The notes beneath the pieces are model-generated. The model did no database searches, had not been told where the DNA came from, and was given only the letters and a program-made list of their open reading frames with translations. Of a DNA stretch of 64,000 bases, positions 14,905-22,270 are shown in pieces. This DNA is from Streptomyces cupreus. Its GTDB lineage: Bacteria > Actinomycetota > Actinomycetes > Streptomycetales > Streptomycetaceae. Within the stretch, counting starts at the first letter, position 1. Every line of letters starts with the position of its first letter. The position numbers and the translations under genes were made by a program. The stretch covers positions 27,217-91,216 of the forward strand of contig NZ_JACMSF010000037.1 of NCBI RefSeq assembly GCF_014257025.1. The letters run 5' to 3'.

Positions 14905-16178
14905 CCGAGCTCAACACCCGCGGGGGCGGGGCCGCGACCGGATCGGGGGATCGGTCGCGGCCCCGCGCCGCCCTGGTGGCGCTCTGTCTGACGCAGATCA
15001 GCAGCTGGGGCATCGTCTACTACGCGTTTCCCGTGCTGAATCCCGAGATCACGCACGCGACGGGATGGGACGCGGGCACGACCACCGCGGCCTTCTCCCT
15101 CGCCCTCGTCGTCTCCGCCCTCGCCGGGATCCGCGTCGGCCGGATCCTGGACCGGCGCGGCCCGCGCGCCGTCATGACCACCGGTTCCGTCCTCGGCACG
15201 GTGAGCCTGCTGCTCGTGGCCGCGGCCCCCAACGTGCCTGTCTTCTTCGCCGGTTGGGCCCTCGCCGGTCTCGCGATGGCGACCACCTTCTATCAGCCCG
15301 CCTTCGCCGCCCTCACCCGCTGGTGGGCCCCCGACCACGTCCGTGCGCTGACCATCGTCACCCTCGCCGGCGGACTCGCCTCCACCGTCTTCGCACCTCT
15401 GACCGCATTCCTTGTCGATCACCTGTCCTGGCGACAGACCTACCTGGCACTCGCCGGGCTGCTCGCCGCCCTGACCATCCCCGCGCACGCCCTGGCGCTG
15501 CGCGCGCCCTGGCCCGCGGCTCCAGCTGCCGCGCCGAACACCGCGGACGGCGTGACGCCCGTGGCCAGAAGCCGCCCGTTCTGGTTCCTCGCCGCCGCGT
15601 TCACCCTGTCGGCGTTCGCGATGTACGCCGTGGTCGTGGCCCTGGTCCCGCTGCTGCTCGAACGCGGCTACTCGACGGCCCAGGCCGCCTGGGTGCTCGG
15701 CCTCGGCGGAGCCGGACAGACCCTCGGCCGCATCCTGTACGCCGGGCTCGCCCGTCGCACCACCGTGACCGGACGCACCACGGTCCTCATCGCCCTGGGC
15801 GGTCTCACCACCGCCGCCTTCGCCCTGATCCCAGGCCCGTACGTCCTGCTGATCGCCCTCTCGATCGTGGCCGGCATGGTGCGGGGCAACCTCACCCTGC
15901 TCCACGCCACCGCCATCACCGACCGCTGGGGCCCTGCCCACTACGGCCGCCTCTCCGGCCTCCTCGCGGCCCCGGCAACCACCGCCGCCGCACTGGCTCC
16001 CTTCGCCGGCGCCGCCCTCGCGCCCCGCCTCGGCGGCTACCCGCACCTCTTCGGCCTGCTAGCCGCCACCTCCCTCATCGCCGCGCTCATCGCCTCCTGC
16101 TCAAACCCCCGGGCGGCAGACAAGTCGGTACCCAGCGGCTCGGCGACAGCGGGGCCCGTGGGCGGCGCGGCGGCGTAG
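14901..16178 (+). CDS. MFS transporter of the arsenic cluster
   Basis: A 425-residue major facilitator with 12 predicted helices. The loop between helices 2 and 3 carries the MFS signature in GRILDRRGPRAVMTTGSVLG. A hydrophilic central loop (about residues 205-225) separates the two halves. It is translationally coupled to the ArsO-like gene. Its likely role is to export a product of that pathway or another arsenical; no experiment supports a particular substrate. The GTG start overlaps the previous stop. The 3' part ends 10 bp before a palindrome of the next regulatory unit. Confidence 0.85.
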   Translation: MTELNTRGGGAATGSGDRSRPRAALVALCLTQISSWGIVYYAFPVLNPEITHATGWDAGTTTAAFSLALVVSALAGIRVGRILDRRGPRAVMTTGSVLGTVSLLLVAAAPNVPVFFAGWALAGLAMATTFYQPAFAALTRWWAPDHVRALTIVTLAGGLASTVFAPLTAFLVDHLSWRQTYLALAGLLAALTIPAHALALRAPWPAAPAAAPNTADGVTPVARSRPFWFLAAAFTLSAFAMYAVVVALVPLLLERGYSTAQAAWVLGLGGAGQTLGRILYAGLARRTTVTGRTTVLIALGGLTTAAFALIPGPYVLLIALSIVAGMVRGNLTLLHATAITDRWGPAHYGRLSGLLAAPATTAAALAPFAGAALAPRLGGYPHLFGLLAATSLIAALIASCSNPRAADKSVPSGSATAGPVGGAAA

Positions 16179-16187
16179 GATCGGATG

Positions 16188-16197
16188 CCGATATCGG
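16188..16197 (+). promoter_or_regulatory. PadR operator, copy 1 (upstream of the padR-type gene)
   Basis: CCGATATCGG, a perfect 10-bp palindrome, lies 27 bp before the PadR-type start. The identical palindrome recurs at 17990-17999 upstream of the permease gene and was not noticed elsewhere in the window. This pairing is what an autoregulated local repressor with one structural target would show. Confidence 0.7.
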
Positions 16198-16224
16198 TTT
16201 CGTCACTGCCGGAGGTGGGCCACG

Positions 16225-16530
16225 GTGCGGGAGTTCCAGCGGGGCGCGGTGCGGCTGCACATCCTGCATCACGCGGCCGAGGAGGAGATCCACGGCGCGT
16301 GGATGACCGAGGAACTCGCCCGCCATGGCTACCAGATCAGCCCCGGCACCCTGTACCCGACGCTGCACCGGCTGGAGGCCGACGGATTGCTGGTCTCCGA
16401 GCAGCAAGTGGTCGACGGCCGCACCCGCCGCGTCTACAAGGCGACCGAGGCCGGAAAGCGGGCCCTGGCCGAGGACCGGCGGGCTTTGAGGGAACTGGCC
16501 CGCGAAGTCCTGGGCGACGACACCGACTGA
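16225..16530 (+). CDS. PadR family transcriptional regulator
   Basis: A 101-residue single-domain PadR protein (subfamily without the long C-terminal dimerisation extension). The winged helix covers LHILHHAAEEEIHGAWMTEE, then GYQISPGTLYPTLHRLEADG (the PadR signature with recognition helix) and the wing RTRRVYKATEAGK. PadR proteins usually repress a nearby efflux or catabolic gene until a small ligand binds. The GTG at 16225 follows GGAGG. The gene is convergent with the amino acid permease gene, and both promoters carry the same palindrome. Confidence 0.9.
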   Translation: MREFQRGAVRLHILHHAAEEEIHGAWMTEELARHGYQISPGTLYPTLHRLEADGLLVSEQQVVDGRTRRVYKATEAGKRALAEDRRALRELAREVLGDDTD

Positions 16531-16675
16531 TACAGGGTCACCTGTGGGCGGCCGGAATCCGGGCCCCGGCCACCGTGTCGGCGCGATACAGACGGGCGTC
16601 CAGGGACCGGAGGCCGGAACTTCTGGATGCGTGGGGCAGAAGCGGATTCCCGCCGCCCGGGCGCGGCGCGCAGGA

Positions 16676-17950
16676 CTACGCCCCGCGGGCGGCGACCGCT
16701 CGGCGGACGCCGTACGCCCCGGCGCCCAGGGCGAGTACGGCGGCACCCGAGACCACCGACGTCAGCGGCAGGGCGAAGGCCAGGACCAGGCAGCCCGCGA
16801 GCCCGAGGACGGGGATGATCCGGGGCGGGCGGCCCTCGGCCGGGGTGAGGGTGAAGGCGGAGGCGTTGGCGATGGCGTAGTAGGCCAGCACGCCGAACGA
16901 GGAGAAGCCGATCGCACCGCGCACGTCGACGGTCGCGGCGAGGACGGCGACAACGACGCCGACGAGGAGCTCGGCGCGGTGCGGGACCTGGAACTTCGGG
17001 TGGACGACGGCCAGTCCGTGAGGCAGGTGCCGGTCGCGGGCCATGGCGAAGGTGGTGCGGGAGACGCCGAGGATCAGCGCGAGCAGGGAGCCGAGCGCGG
17101 CCACCGCGGCCCCGACGCGGACCACCGGCACCAGCCAGTCGGCGCCCGCCGCCCGGACGGCGTCCGACAGCGGCGCGGTCGCCTCCCCCAGGCCGTTCGG
17201 GCCCAGAACCGTCAGGACGGCGACCGCGACGAGGACGTAGACGACCAGGGTGATGCCGAGGGCGATGGAGATGCTCCGGGGGATCGTGCGCCGCGGGTCG
17301 CGGACCTCCTCGCCCAGGGTGGCGATGCGGGCGTATCCGGCGAAGGCGAAGAACAGCAGGCCCGCCGCCTGGAGCACCCCGCCGAAGGTGGCGTCCGAGC
17401 CGACGTCCAGCCGGGCCGCGTCCGACGCGGAGGAGGTGAGCGCGGCGACCGCCACGGCGGCGAGCACCGCCAGGACCACCGCCACGATCACGCGGGTGAG
17501 CAGCGCGGACTTCTGCACCCCGGCGTAGTTCACCACCGTCAGCGCCACCACCGCGGCGACCGCGACGGCGTGGGCCTGCCCGGGCCACACGTACGTGCCG
17601 ACCGTCAGGGCCATCGCCGCGCACGAGGCGGTCTTGCCGACCACGAACCCCCACCCGGCGAGATACCCCCAGAAGTCCCCGAGCCGTTCGCGGCCGTAGA
17701 CATAGGTGCCGCCGGAGGCGGGGTAGCGGGCCGCGAGCCGCGCGGAAGAGGTGGCATTGCAGTACGCCACCACGGCGGCCAGCGCCAGGCCGATCAGCAG
17801 CCCAGATCCGGCGGCACGAGCGGCCGGCGCGAGGGCGGCGAAGATCCCGGCGCCGATCATCGACCCCAGGCCGATCAGGACCGCGTCCAGCACGCCGAGG
17901 CGCCGCCGCAGCTGTCCGGAGGCGCCGGCGGCGGTAGCTGGGTTGCTCAT
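16676..17950 (-). CDS. APC superfamily amino acid permease
   Basis: A 424-residue permease with about 12 membrane helices. The first helix has the APC signature GLGSMIGAGIFAALAPAARA, where the unwound GAG stretch binds the amino acid backbone. TYVYGRERLGDFWGYLAGWG follows helix 2. Relatives include the YveA/ethanolamine-type and cationic amino acid transporters. The start at 17950 has GGGAG spaced eight bases upstream. A CCGATATCGG operator lies 40 bp before the start. The substrate is not fixed by sequence. Confidence 0.87.
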   Translation of the reverse strand: MSNPATAAGASGQLRRRLGVLDAVLIGLGSMIGAGIFAALAPAARAAGSGLLIGLALAAVVAYCNATSSARLAARYPASGGTYVYGRERLGDFWGYLAGWGFVVGKTASCAAMALTVGTYVWPGQAHAVAVAAVVALTVVNYAGVQKSALLTRVIVAVVLAVLAAVAVAALTSSASDAARLDVGSDATFGGVLQAAGLLFFAFAGYARIATLGEEVRDPRRTIPRSISIALGITLVVYVLVAVAVLTVLGPNGLGEATAPLSDAVRAAGADWLVPVVRVGAAVAALGSLLALILGVSRTTFAMARDRHLPHGLAVVHPKFQVPHRAELLVGVVVAVLAATVDVRGAIGFSSFGVLAYYAIANASAFTLTPAEGRPPRIIPVLGLAGCLVLAFALPLTSVVSGAAVLALGAGAYGVRRAVAARGA

Positions 17951-17989
17951 GGACCACTCCCTCGGCGGCACAGCCGCGCCTAACGGACT

Positions 17990-17999
17990 CCGATATCGG
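17990..17999 (-). promoter_or_regulatory. PadR operator, copy 2 (upstream of the permease)
   Basis: CCGATATCGG, identical to the copy at 16188-16197, is followed within a few bases by a related half-site ACGATATATG. It sits over the expected promoter of the minus-strand permease gene. Confidence 0.7.
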
Positions 18000-18062
18000 C
18001 AGACGATATATGAGCCTCTGCACTCGGCCGAGCCGGGGACGTCATGAGATCAGCGGCGAAGT

Positions 18063-18105
18063 GCAAGCGCGGTCACCGTCGGTCCGACGGCCGATGTTCT
18101 AGCGT
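18063..18105 (+). promoter_or_regulatory. Class II Crp-type promoter, copy 1
   Basis: GCAAGCGCGGTCAC (18063-18076) is a GTGA-N6-TCAC-like palindrome with one weak half. A TAGCGT -10 element starts at 18100, exactly 37 bp after the site start. This puts the site centre about 42 bp before the expected transcription start, the position used by class II Crp/Fnr activation. Two sister promoters at 18854 and 21507 have the same layout. The predicted start of transcription is at or next to an ATG (18112). Confidence 0.6.
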
Positions 18106-18111
18106 CGCTGT

Positions 18112-18150
18112 ATGGACCCTGAACATCTCGTCGGAGGCGGCCGGTCATGA
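18112..18150 (+). CDS. Possible leaderless 12-aa upstream peptide
   Basis: An ATG at 18112 coincides with the transcription start predicted from the -10 element at 18100. It opens MDPEHLVGGGRS, whose stop codon overlaps the ATG of the SRPBCC gene (ATGA at 18147). The frame spans the GGAGG site of that gene, so its translation would couple to the main gene. Very short, and supported only by position. Confidence 0.25.
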   Translation: MDPEHLVGGGRS

Positions 18151-18734
18151 TGCGCGCCGGGTGGAACGGCACCGCGCGCGTGGCGGCATGGGCCGCGGGT
18201 GCGGGGGGTGCGCTGACCGCCGCGTACCTGGGGCTGGTGACCGGAGCCGTACCGGTCGATGTCGGCGTGGGCCGCCGGACCCGGCCCTTGGGCCCGCAGA
18301 CCGTCGATATCGCGGCTCCGCGTGAGACGGTGTTCGACGTGGTGGCCGGACCGTATCTGGGCCGTACGCCGCGGGCGATGCGCGAGAAGCTGCGGGTGCT
18401 GGAACGCGGCACTGACATGGTGCTGGCCGAGCACTGCACACCCATCGCCGGCGGGCGGCTCACAGCGGTGACGGTGGAGACGGTGCGCTTCACCCGGCCC
18501 GCGCGGATCGACTTCCGTCTGGTGCGCGGCCCGGTGCCGCACGTCACCGAGTCCTTCGTCCTGGAGGAGACCGCTGCGGGGACGCGGCTGGTGTACGAGG
18601 GCGAGTTGGGCACCGACCTGTGGCGGGCCGGGCAGTGGTGGGGCACGGCGGTGGCCGCCCGCTGGGAGGCGACGGTCGCCTCGTCGCTGGCTTCGGTGAA
18701 GCAGGAGGCGGAGCGGCGCGCGGCGCTCGCGTGA
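18147..18734 (+). CDS. Membrane-anchored SRPBCC (START-like) domain protein
   Basis: A 195-residue protein. Residues about 8-30 form one hydrophobic segment (ARVAAWAAGAGGALTAAYLG), and residues about 50-190 form an SRPBCC/polyketide-cyclase fold (TVDIAAPRETVFDVVAGPYL, then VTESFVLEETAAGTRLVYEG). SRPBCC domains bind hydrophobic ligands in a deep cavity. The ATG at 18147 (or the adjacent one at 18150) follows GGAGG. It has its own Crp-type promoter, shared with the radical SAM and membrane protein units downstream, so it probably serves the same process, perhaps by handling a lipid substrate. That role is inference. Confidence 0.75.
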   Translation: MMRAGWNGTARVAAWAAGAGGALTAAYLGLVTGAVPVDVGVGRRTRPLGPQTVDIAAPRETVFDVVAGPYLGRTPRAMREKLRVLERGTDMVLAEHCTPIAGGRLTAVTVETVRFTRPARIDFRLVRGPVPHVTESFVLEETAAGTRLVYEGELGTDLWRAGQWWGTAVAARWEATVASSLASVKQEAERRAALA

Positions 18735-18853
18735 CCGGTCAGTGGCCGTCGGTGAGTACAACGTGGAGACCGGCCTCGTCATCCCCTCTGCACCGAGGCC
18801 GATGCCGCCCGGCTGATGATGATCCGCCGGATGACGCCGCCGCGCGCGTTTCG

Positions 18854-18896
18854 GTGAGCGCGCTTACAGTTCCCGCGCCGCGCGGGGTCGTAGCTT
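18854..18896 (+). promoter_or_regulatory. Class II Crp-type promoter, copy 2
   Basis: GTGAGCGCGCTTAC (18854-18867), a near-perfect 14-bp palindrome, is the exact reverse complement of the site at 21507. A TAGCTT -10 element starts at 18891, again 37 bp from the site start. The predicted transcription start falls on an ATG at 18903. It drives the radical SAM-methyltransferase operon. Confidence 0.65.
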
Positions 18897-18902
18897 CGCC
18901 TC

Positions 18903-19079
18903 ATGGTGCTGAGGATCGTGCTGGGCCCGGTGTACACGGCGATGGATCGCGGTGTCGCTGGTGTGGACGGTGCCCGTCCAGGCGTACGCACGCGGACACA
19001 CCGCACACCCCGGCTCCCGCGGACCACGGCATCCGGTGACCGCCCCAAAACCACCCCACGGAAGGGGAGTTCCCCATGA
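18903..19079 (+). CDS. Possible leaderless 58-aa upstream ORF
   Basis: The ATG at 18903 is where transcription is predicted to begin, and the frame runs 58 codons to a TGA that overlaps the ATG of the radical SAM gene. The start reads MVLRIVLGPVYTAMDRG; the rest is Arg/Thr/Pro-rich and looks non-globular. A second frame in the same region (from 18952) begins MSLVWTVPVQAYARG, so a frameshifted small gene is also possible. I cannot assign a function. Confidence 0.3.
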   Translation: MVLRIVLGPVYTAMDRGVAGVDGARPGVRTRTHRTPRLPRTTASGDRPKTTPRKGSSP

Positions 19080-20665
19080 ACCAGGCACCGGCGCCCCGCC
19101 GCAAGCAGGAGAGGGACGAGGTGTTCGTGGAGTTCACCAAGTCCATCTGCCCGATGTGCAAGGCGCCCGTCGACGCGCAGGTCAACATCCGTGAGGACAA
19201 GGTCTATCTGCGTAAACGCTGCCGCGAGCACGGCGAGTTCGAGGCGCTGGTGTACGGGGACGCCGAGGAGTATGTGTCCTCCGCGCGCTTCAACAAGCCC
19301 GGCACCGTCCCGCTCGCCTTCCAGACCGAGGTACGGGACGGCTGCCCCAGCGACTGCGGGCTGTGCCCGGAGCACAAGCAGCACGCCTGTCTCGGGATCA
19401 TCGAGGTCAACACCGGCTGCAACCTGGACTGCCCGATCTGCTTCGCCGACTCCGGCCACCAGCCCGACGGCTACTCCATCACGCACGAGCAGTGCGAGCG
19501 GATGCTGGATGCCTTCGTCGCCTCGGAGGGCGAGGCAGAGGTGGTGATGTTCTCCGGCGGGGAGCCCACCATCCACAAGCACATCCTCGACTTCATCGAC
19601 CTCGCCCAGGCCCGCCCCATCGAGAACGTCAACCTCAACACCAACGGCATCCGCCTGGCCGCCGACACGAACTTCGTCGCCGAACTCGGCAAGCGCAACC
19701 AGGTGCCGGGCAAGTCGGTCAACATCTACCTCCAGTTCGACGGCTTCGACGAGCGCACCCATCTGGAGATCCGGGGACGTGACCTTCGTACGCTCAAGCA
19801 GCGGGCCCTGGACAACTGCGCCGAGGCCGGGCTGACCGTCACCCTGGTCGCGGCCGTCGAACGCGGCCTGAACGAGCACGAACTCGGGACGATCATCGAG
19901 TACGGCATCGACCACCCCGCGGTCCGCTCGGTGGCGTTCCAGCCGGTCACCCACTCCGGCCGGCACGTGCCCTTCGACCCGCTGAACCGGCTCACCAACC
20001 CCGATGTCATCCGGCTCATCAACGAGCAGCGGCCGGGCTGGTTCCAGAAGGGCGACTTCTTCCCCGTACCGTGCTGCTTCCCCACCTGCCGCTCCATCAC
20101 CTACGTCCTGGTCGACGGCGAACCGGGCAACCGCACCGTCGTGCCGATCCCCAGGTTGCTGAACGTCGAGGATCACCTCGACTACGTCACCAACCGCGTC
20201 ATGCCCGACACCGGCATCCGCGAGGCCCTGGAGAAACTCTGGTCGGCGTCCGCGTTCATGGGAACGCAGACCACCGAGGAGAAACTGCGGGCCACAGCCG
20301 AAGCCCTGGACTGCGCTGGGGGTACCTCCCACGCTTTCGGCAGCGGGGGAGCCTGCGGCATCGACCTGCCCCGGGCCGTGAAGGAGCTGAACGAGAAGGC
20401 GTTCATGATCGTCGTGCAGGACTTCCAGGACCCCTACACCCTCAACGTCAAGCAGCTGATGAAGTGCTGCGTCGAGGAGATCACCCCCGACGGGCGGCTC
20501 ATCCCCTTCTGCGCGTACAACTCCGTCGGCTACCGCGAGCAGGTCCGCGCCGAGATGTCCGGCGTGCCCATCGCCTCGGTCGCGCCGAACGCGTTGCCGC
20601 TGGCCGACCGGCTCACCACCACCCCGTACGGCTCCAAGACCGCCGTCGAGGAGGAGACGCGATGA
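19076..20665 (+). CDS. Radical SAM enzyme of the tetraether-synthase (Tes-like) superfamily
   Basis: A 529-residue radical SAM protein. The [4Fe-4S] motif is CX3CX2C in NTGCNLDCPICFADS (Cys115, 119, 122). It is preceded by a cysteine-rich segment, DGCPSDCGLCPEHKQHACLG (Cys90, 94, 97, 105), and an N-terminal CPMC knuckle, and followed by PVPCCFPTC near 331 and a CC/C cluster near the end. This layout is that of the archaeal MJ0619/Tes group, where Tes joins sp3 carbons of lipid chains. SAM-binding GGEP is in FSGGEPTIHKH. The ATG at 19076 follows GGAAGGGGAG. Its stop overlaps the methyltransferase start. A 36-bp repeat-like block is inserted in frame at 20315. The actual substrate in this organism is unknown. 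Confidence 0.82.
   Translation: MNQAPAPRRKQERDEVFVEFTKSICPMCKAPVDAQVNIREDKVYLRKRCREHGEFEALVYGDAEEYVSSARFNKPGTVPLAFQTEVRDGCPSDCGLCPEHKQHACLGIIEVNTGCNLDCPICFADSGHQPDGYSITHEQCERMLDAFVASEGEAEVVMFSGGEPTIHKHILDFIDLAQARPIENVNLNTNGIRLAADTNFVAELGKRNQVPGKSVNIYLQFDGFDERTHLEIRGRDLRTLKQRALDNCAEAGLTVTLVAAVERGLNEHELGTIIEYGIDHPAVRSVAFQPVTHSGRHVPFDPLNRLTNPDVIRLINEQRPGWFQKGDFFPVPCCFPTCRSITYVLVDGEPGNRTVVPIPRLLNVEDHLDYVTNRVMPDTGIREALEKLWSASAFMGTQTTEEKLRATAEALDCAGGTSHAFGSGGACGIDLPRAVKELNEKAFMIVVQDFQDPYTLNVKQLMKCCVEEITPDGRLIPFCAYNSVGYREQVRAEMSGVPIASVAPNALPLADRLTTTPYGSKTAVEEETR
20315..20350 (+). repeat. In-frame insertion of a Streptomyces GC-rich repeat inside the radical SAM gene
   Basis: Within the coding sequence, codons for AGGTSHAFGSGG interrupt what otherwise reads LDC-ACGIDLP. 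The inserted DNA starts GCTGGGGGTACCTCCCACGC and ends in GGGGGA. It matches the small GGGGGTACCTCCCACGC-type repeat I know as common in Streptomyces genomes. Length is 36 bp, so the frame is kept, and the Gly/Ser/Thr-rich product would form a loop. Confidence 0.6.
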
Positions 20666-21480
20666 CCGACCGCAACACGATCCCGTCCGGCCCGCCCGGC
20701 GACGAGCTCAAAGCCTGCTGCGCCGCCGCGTACTCCTCCGACGTGGTCGCGCTGCTGCTGGGCGACTCCTACCATCCCGGCGGTACGGCCCTGACCCGGC
20801 GCCTCGCCGACGGCCTGAGCCTGGCCGAGGGCCGCCGCGTGCTCGATGTGGCCTCAGGTCGCGGCACCACCGCCCTGCTTCTCGCCGATGCCTGTCGTGT
20901 GCGCGTGGACGGTGTGGACTACGCGCCGGCCAACACCGCCCTCGCCCAGGGCGCCGCCCAGGCCGCCGGGCTCGGCGAGCGAGCCGTGTTCACGACCGGG
21001 GACGCCGAGCATCTGCCCTACCCGGAGGCCGTGTTCGACGCGGTGGTGTGCGAGTGCGCCCTGTGCACCTTCCCCGACAAGGCCCGGGCCGCCGCCGAGT
21101 TCGCCCGCGTCCTCAAACCGGGAGGGCGCCTCGGCATCACCGACGTCACCGCCGACCCCGACCGGCTCCCGCCCGAACTGACCGGCCTGGCCGCGAGCAT
21201 CGCCTGCGTCGCCGACGCCCGCCCCTTGGAGGAGTACGCCGAGATCCTGGCCGCGGCCGGACTGCGCACCCTCCGCACCGAGCGGCACGACCAGGCCATG
21301 ACCCGCATGATCGACCAGATCGAAGCCCGGCTGAACCTACTGCGCATGACCGCCGCCGGGCGGCTTGCCGAGGCCGGAGTGGATCTGGAGGCCGCGCCCG
21401 CGGTTCTCGCGGCAGCGCGTACGGCCGTCGCCGACAAGACGCTCGGCTACGCGCTGCTGATCGCCGAGAAGGCGGCCTGA
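20662..21480 (+). CDS. Class I SAM-dependent methyltransferase coupled to the radical SAM enzyme
   Basis: A 272-residue Rossmann-fold methyltransferase. Glycine-rich motif I is VLDVASGRGTTALLLAD (about residues 60-76), with an acidic motif II DGVDYAPANT and VLKPGGRLGITDVT after motif IV. It carries unusual cysteines: Cys19-Cys20 (LKACCAAAY) and a CECALC cluster near 130, in the region that would face the active site. They recall thiol-ligand methyltransferases such as ArsM, but the arrangement is not identical, so arsenic methylation is only one possibility. The ATG overlaps the radical SAM stop (ATGA), so both enzymes are made together and probably act on one pathway. Confidence 0.82.
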   Translation: MTDRNTIPSGPPGDELKACCAAAYSSDVVALLLGDSYHPGGTALTRRLADGLSLAEGRRVLDVASGRGTTALLLADACRVRVDGVDYAPANTALAQGAAQAAGLGERAVFTTGDAEHLPYPEAVFDAVVCECALCTFPDKARAAAEFARVLKPGGRLGITDVTADPDRLPPELTGLAASIACVADARPLEEYAEILAAAGLRTLRTERHDQAMTRMIDQIEARLNLLRMTAAGRLAEAGVDLEAAPAVLAAARTAVADKTLGYALLIAEKAA

Positions 21481-21506
21481 CGACCTGCGCCGCTACCGGC
21501 GGGTAC

Positions 21507-21549
21507 GTAAGCGCGCTCACATACCCGCGCCGGTCGTCCGCCCTAGCGT
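21507..21549 (+). promoter_or_regulatory. Class II Crp-type promoter, copy 3
   Basis: GTAAGCGCGCTCAC (21507-21520) is the reverse complement of copy 2. The TAGCGT -10 element starts at 21544, 37 bp from the site start as in the other two copies. Between site and -10, an (A/T)CCCGCGCCG block is shared with copy 2. It drives the small membrane protein gene and possibly the Crp gene behind it. Confidence 0.65.
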
Positions 21550-21686
21550 CACAAGCGAAAGCAGCACGACCGGCAAGGAGAGGACTTCACCATCATGGCC
21601 ACCACCGTGCACGTCTCCCCGCGCACCGCCGCCCTCCCCGTCCACGCCCTCCACGGCGCGGCGGCCGGGCTGTCGGCGGTGTCGGG

Positions 21687-22082
21687 ATGGACATCTGGAT
21701 GTCGGTGTCCCGCCCGATGACGGACAACGTGATGATCACCATGGTCGCGGGCCTCCCCGGCTCCACCAATGCCTTCGCCGGCTGGCTGATCCACCTGGGT
21801 ATCGCCCTGTTCGCCGGCATCGGCTTCGGCGTCCTGCCGGGCCAGTACGCGCAGAAGACGGCGCCCGCCGTCGTCCTCGGCCTGGCCTGCGGCGCCGGGT
21901 GGTGGGTGCTCGGCGCCCTGTGGATCATGCCGGCGAACATGGGCATGCCGGTCTTCGAGTGGAACGACGTCACCGCCTCCAGCCTCGGCGCCCACCTCGT
22001 CTTCGGCCTGCTCGCCGGCCTGACCTACTCCTCCATCGCCCGGATGACGGGCAAGGGCACCGAGGGCGCGCCCCGGCGATGA
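21687..22082 (+). CDS. Small integral membrane protein, 5' end probably frameshifted
   Basis: A 131-residue protein with about four hydrophobic helices: AGWLIHLGIALFAGIGFGVL, then AVVLGLACGAGWWVLGALWI and LGAHLVFGLLAGLTYSSIAR. The ATG at 21687 has no ribosome site. A better start at 21595 (after AAGGAGAGG) reads MATTVHVSPRTAALPVHALH, which looks like the natural N-terminus, but it is in another frame and stops shortly after. A one-base indel near 21680 would join the two, so the gene may be a frameshifted pseudogene or rely on the inner start. It is under a Crp-type promoter, and its stop overlaps an in-frame upstream ATG of the Crp gene. Function unknown. Confidence 0.6.
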   Translation: MDIWMSVSRPMTDNVMITMVAGLPGSTNAFAGWLIHLGIALFAGIGFGVLPGQYAQKTAPAVVLGLACGAGWWVLGALWIMPANMGMPVFEWNDVTASSLGAHLVFGLLAGLTYSSIARMTGKGTEGAPRR

Positions 22083-22270
22083 CACCGATGCCGGACGCAT
22101 CTGCCGACCAGCCCGTCATCCCCTTCGGGGAGGCTCCGCCGCGCGGCAGCACCTCCGGCGGCGGCGCGGTGCCCTACTGTCTGGCCGAGGGCACCGGCGT
22201 GCTGGCCGCCCCCGCGTGGGGCGCCGCTCCCCCGCCGTGGGCCCCCGGGCGACGCGAGGAGACCCATCGC

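Noticed and set aside
22079..22270. N-terminal extension of the Crp protein from an overlapping ATG
   Set aside because: It would add 64 Pro/Gly-rich residues not typical of Crp/Fnr proteins, while the ATG at 22271 has a better ribosome site and normal length. Overlap with the membrane gene stop keeps it possible.
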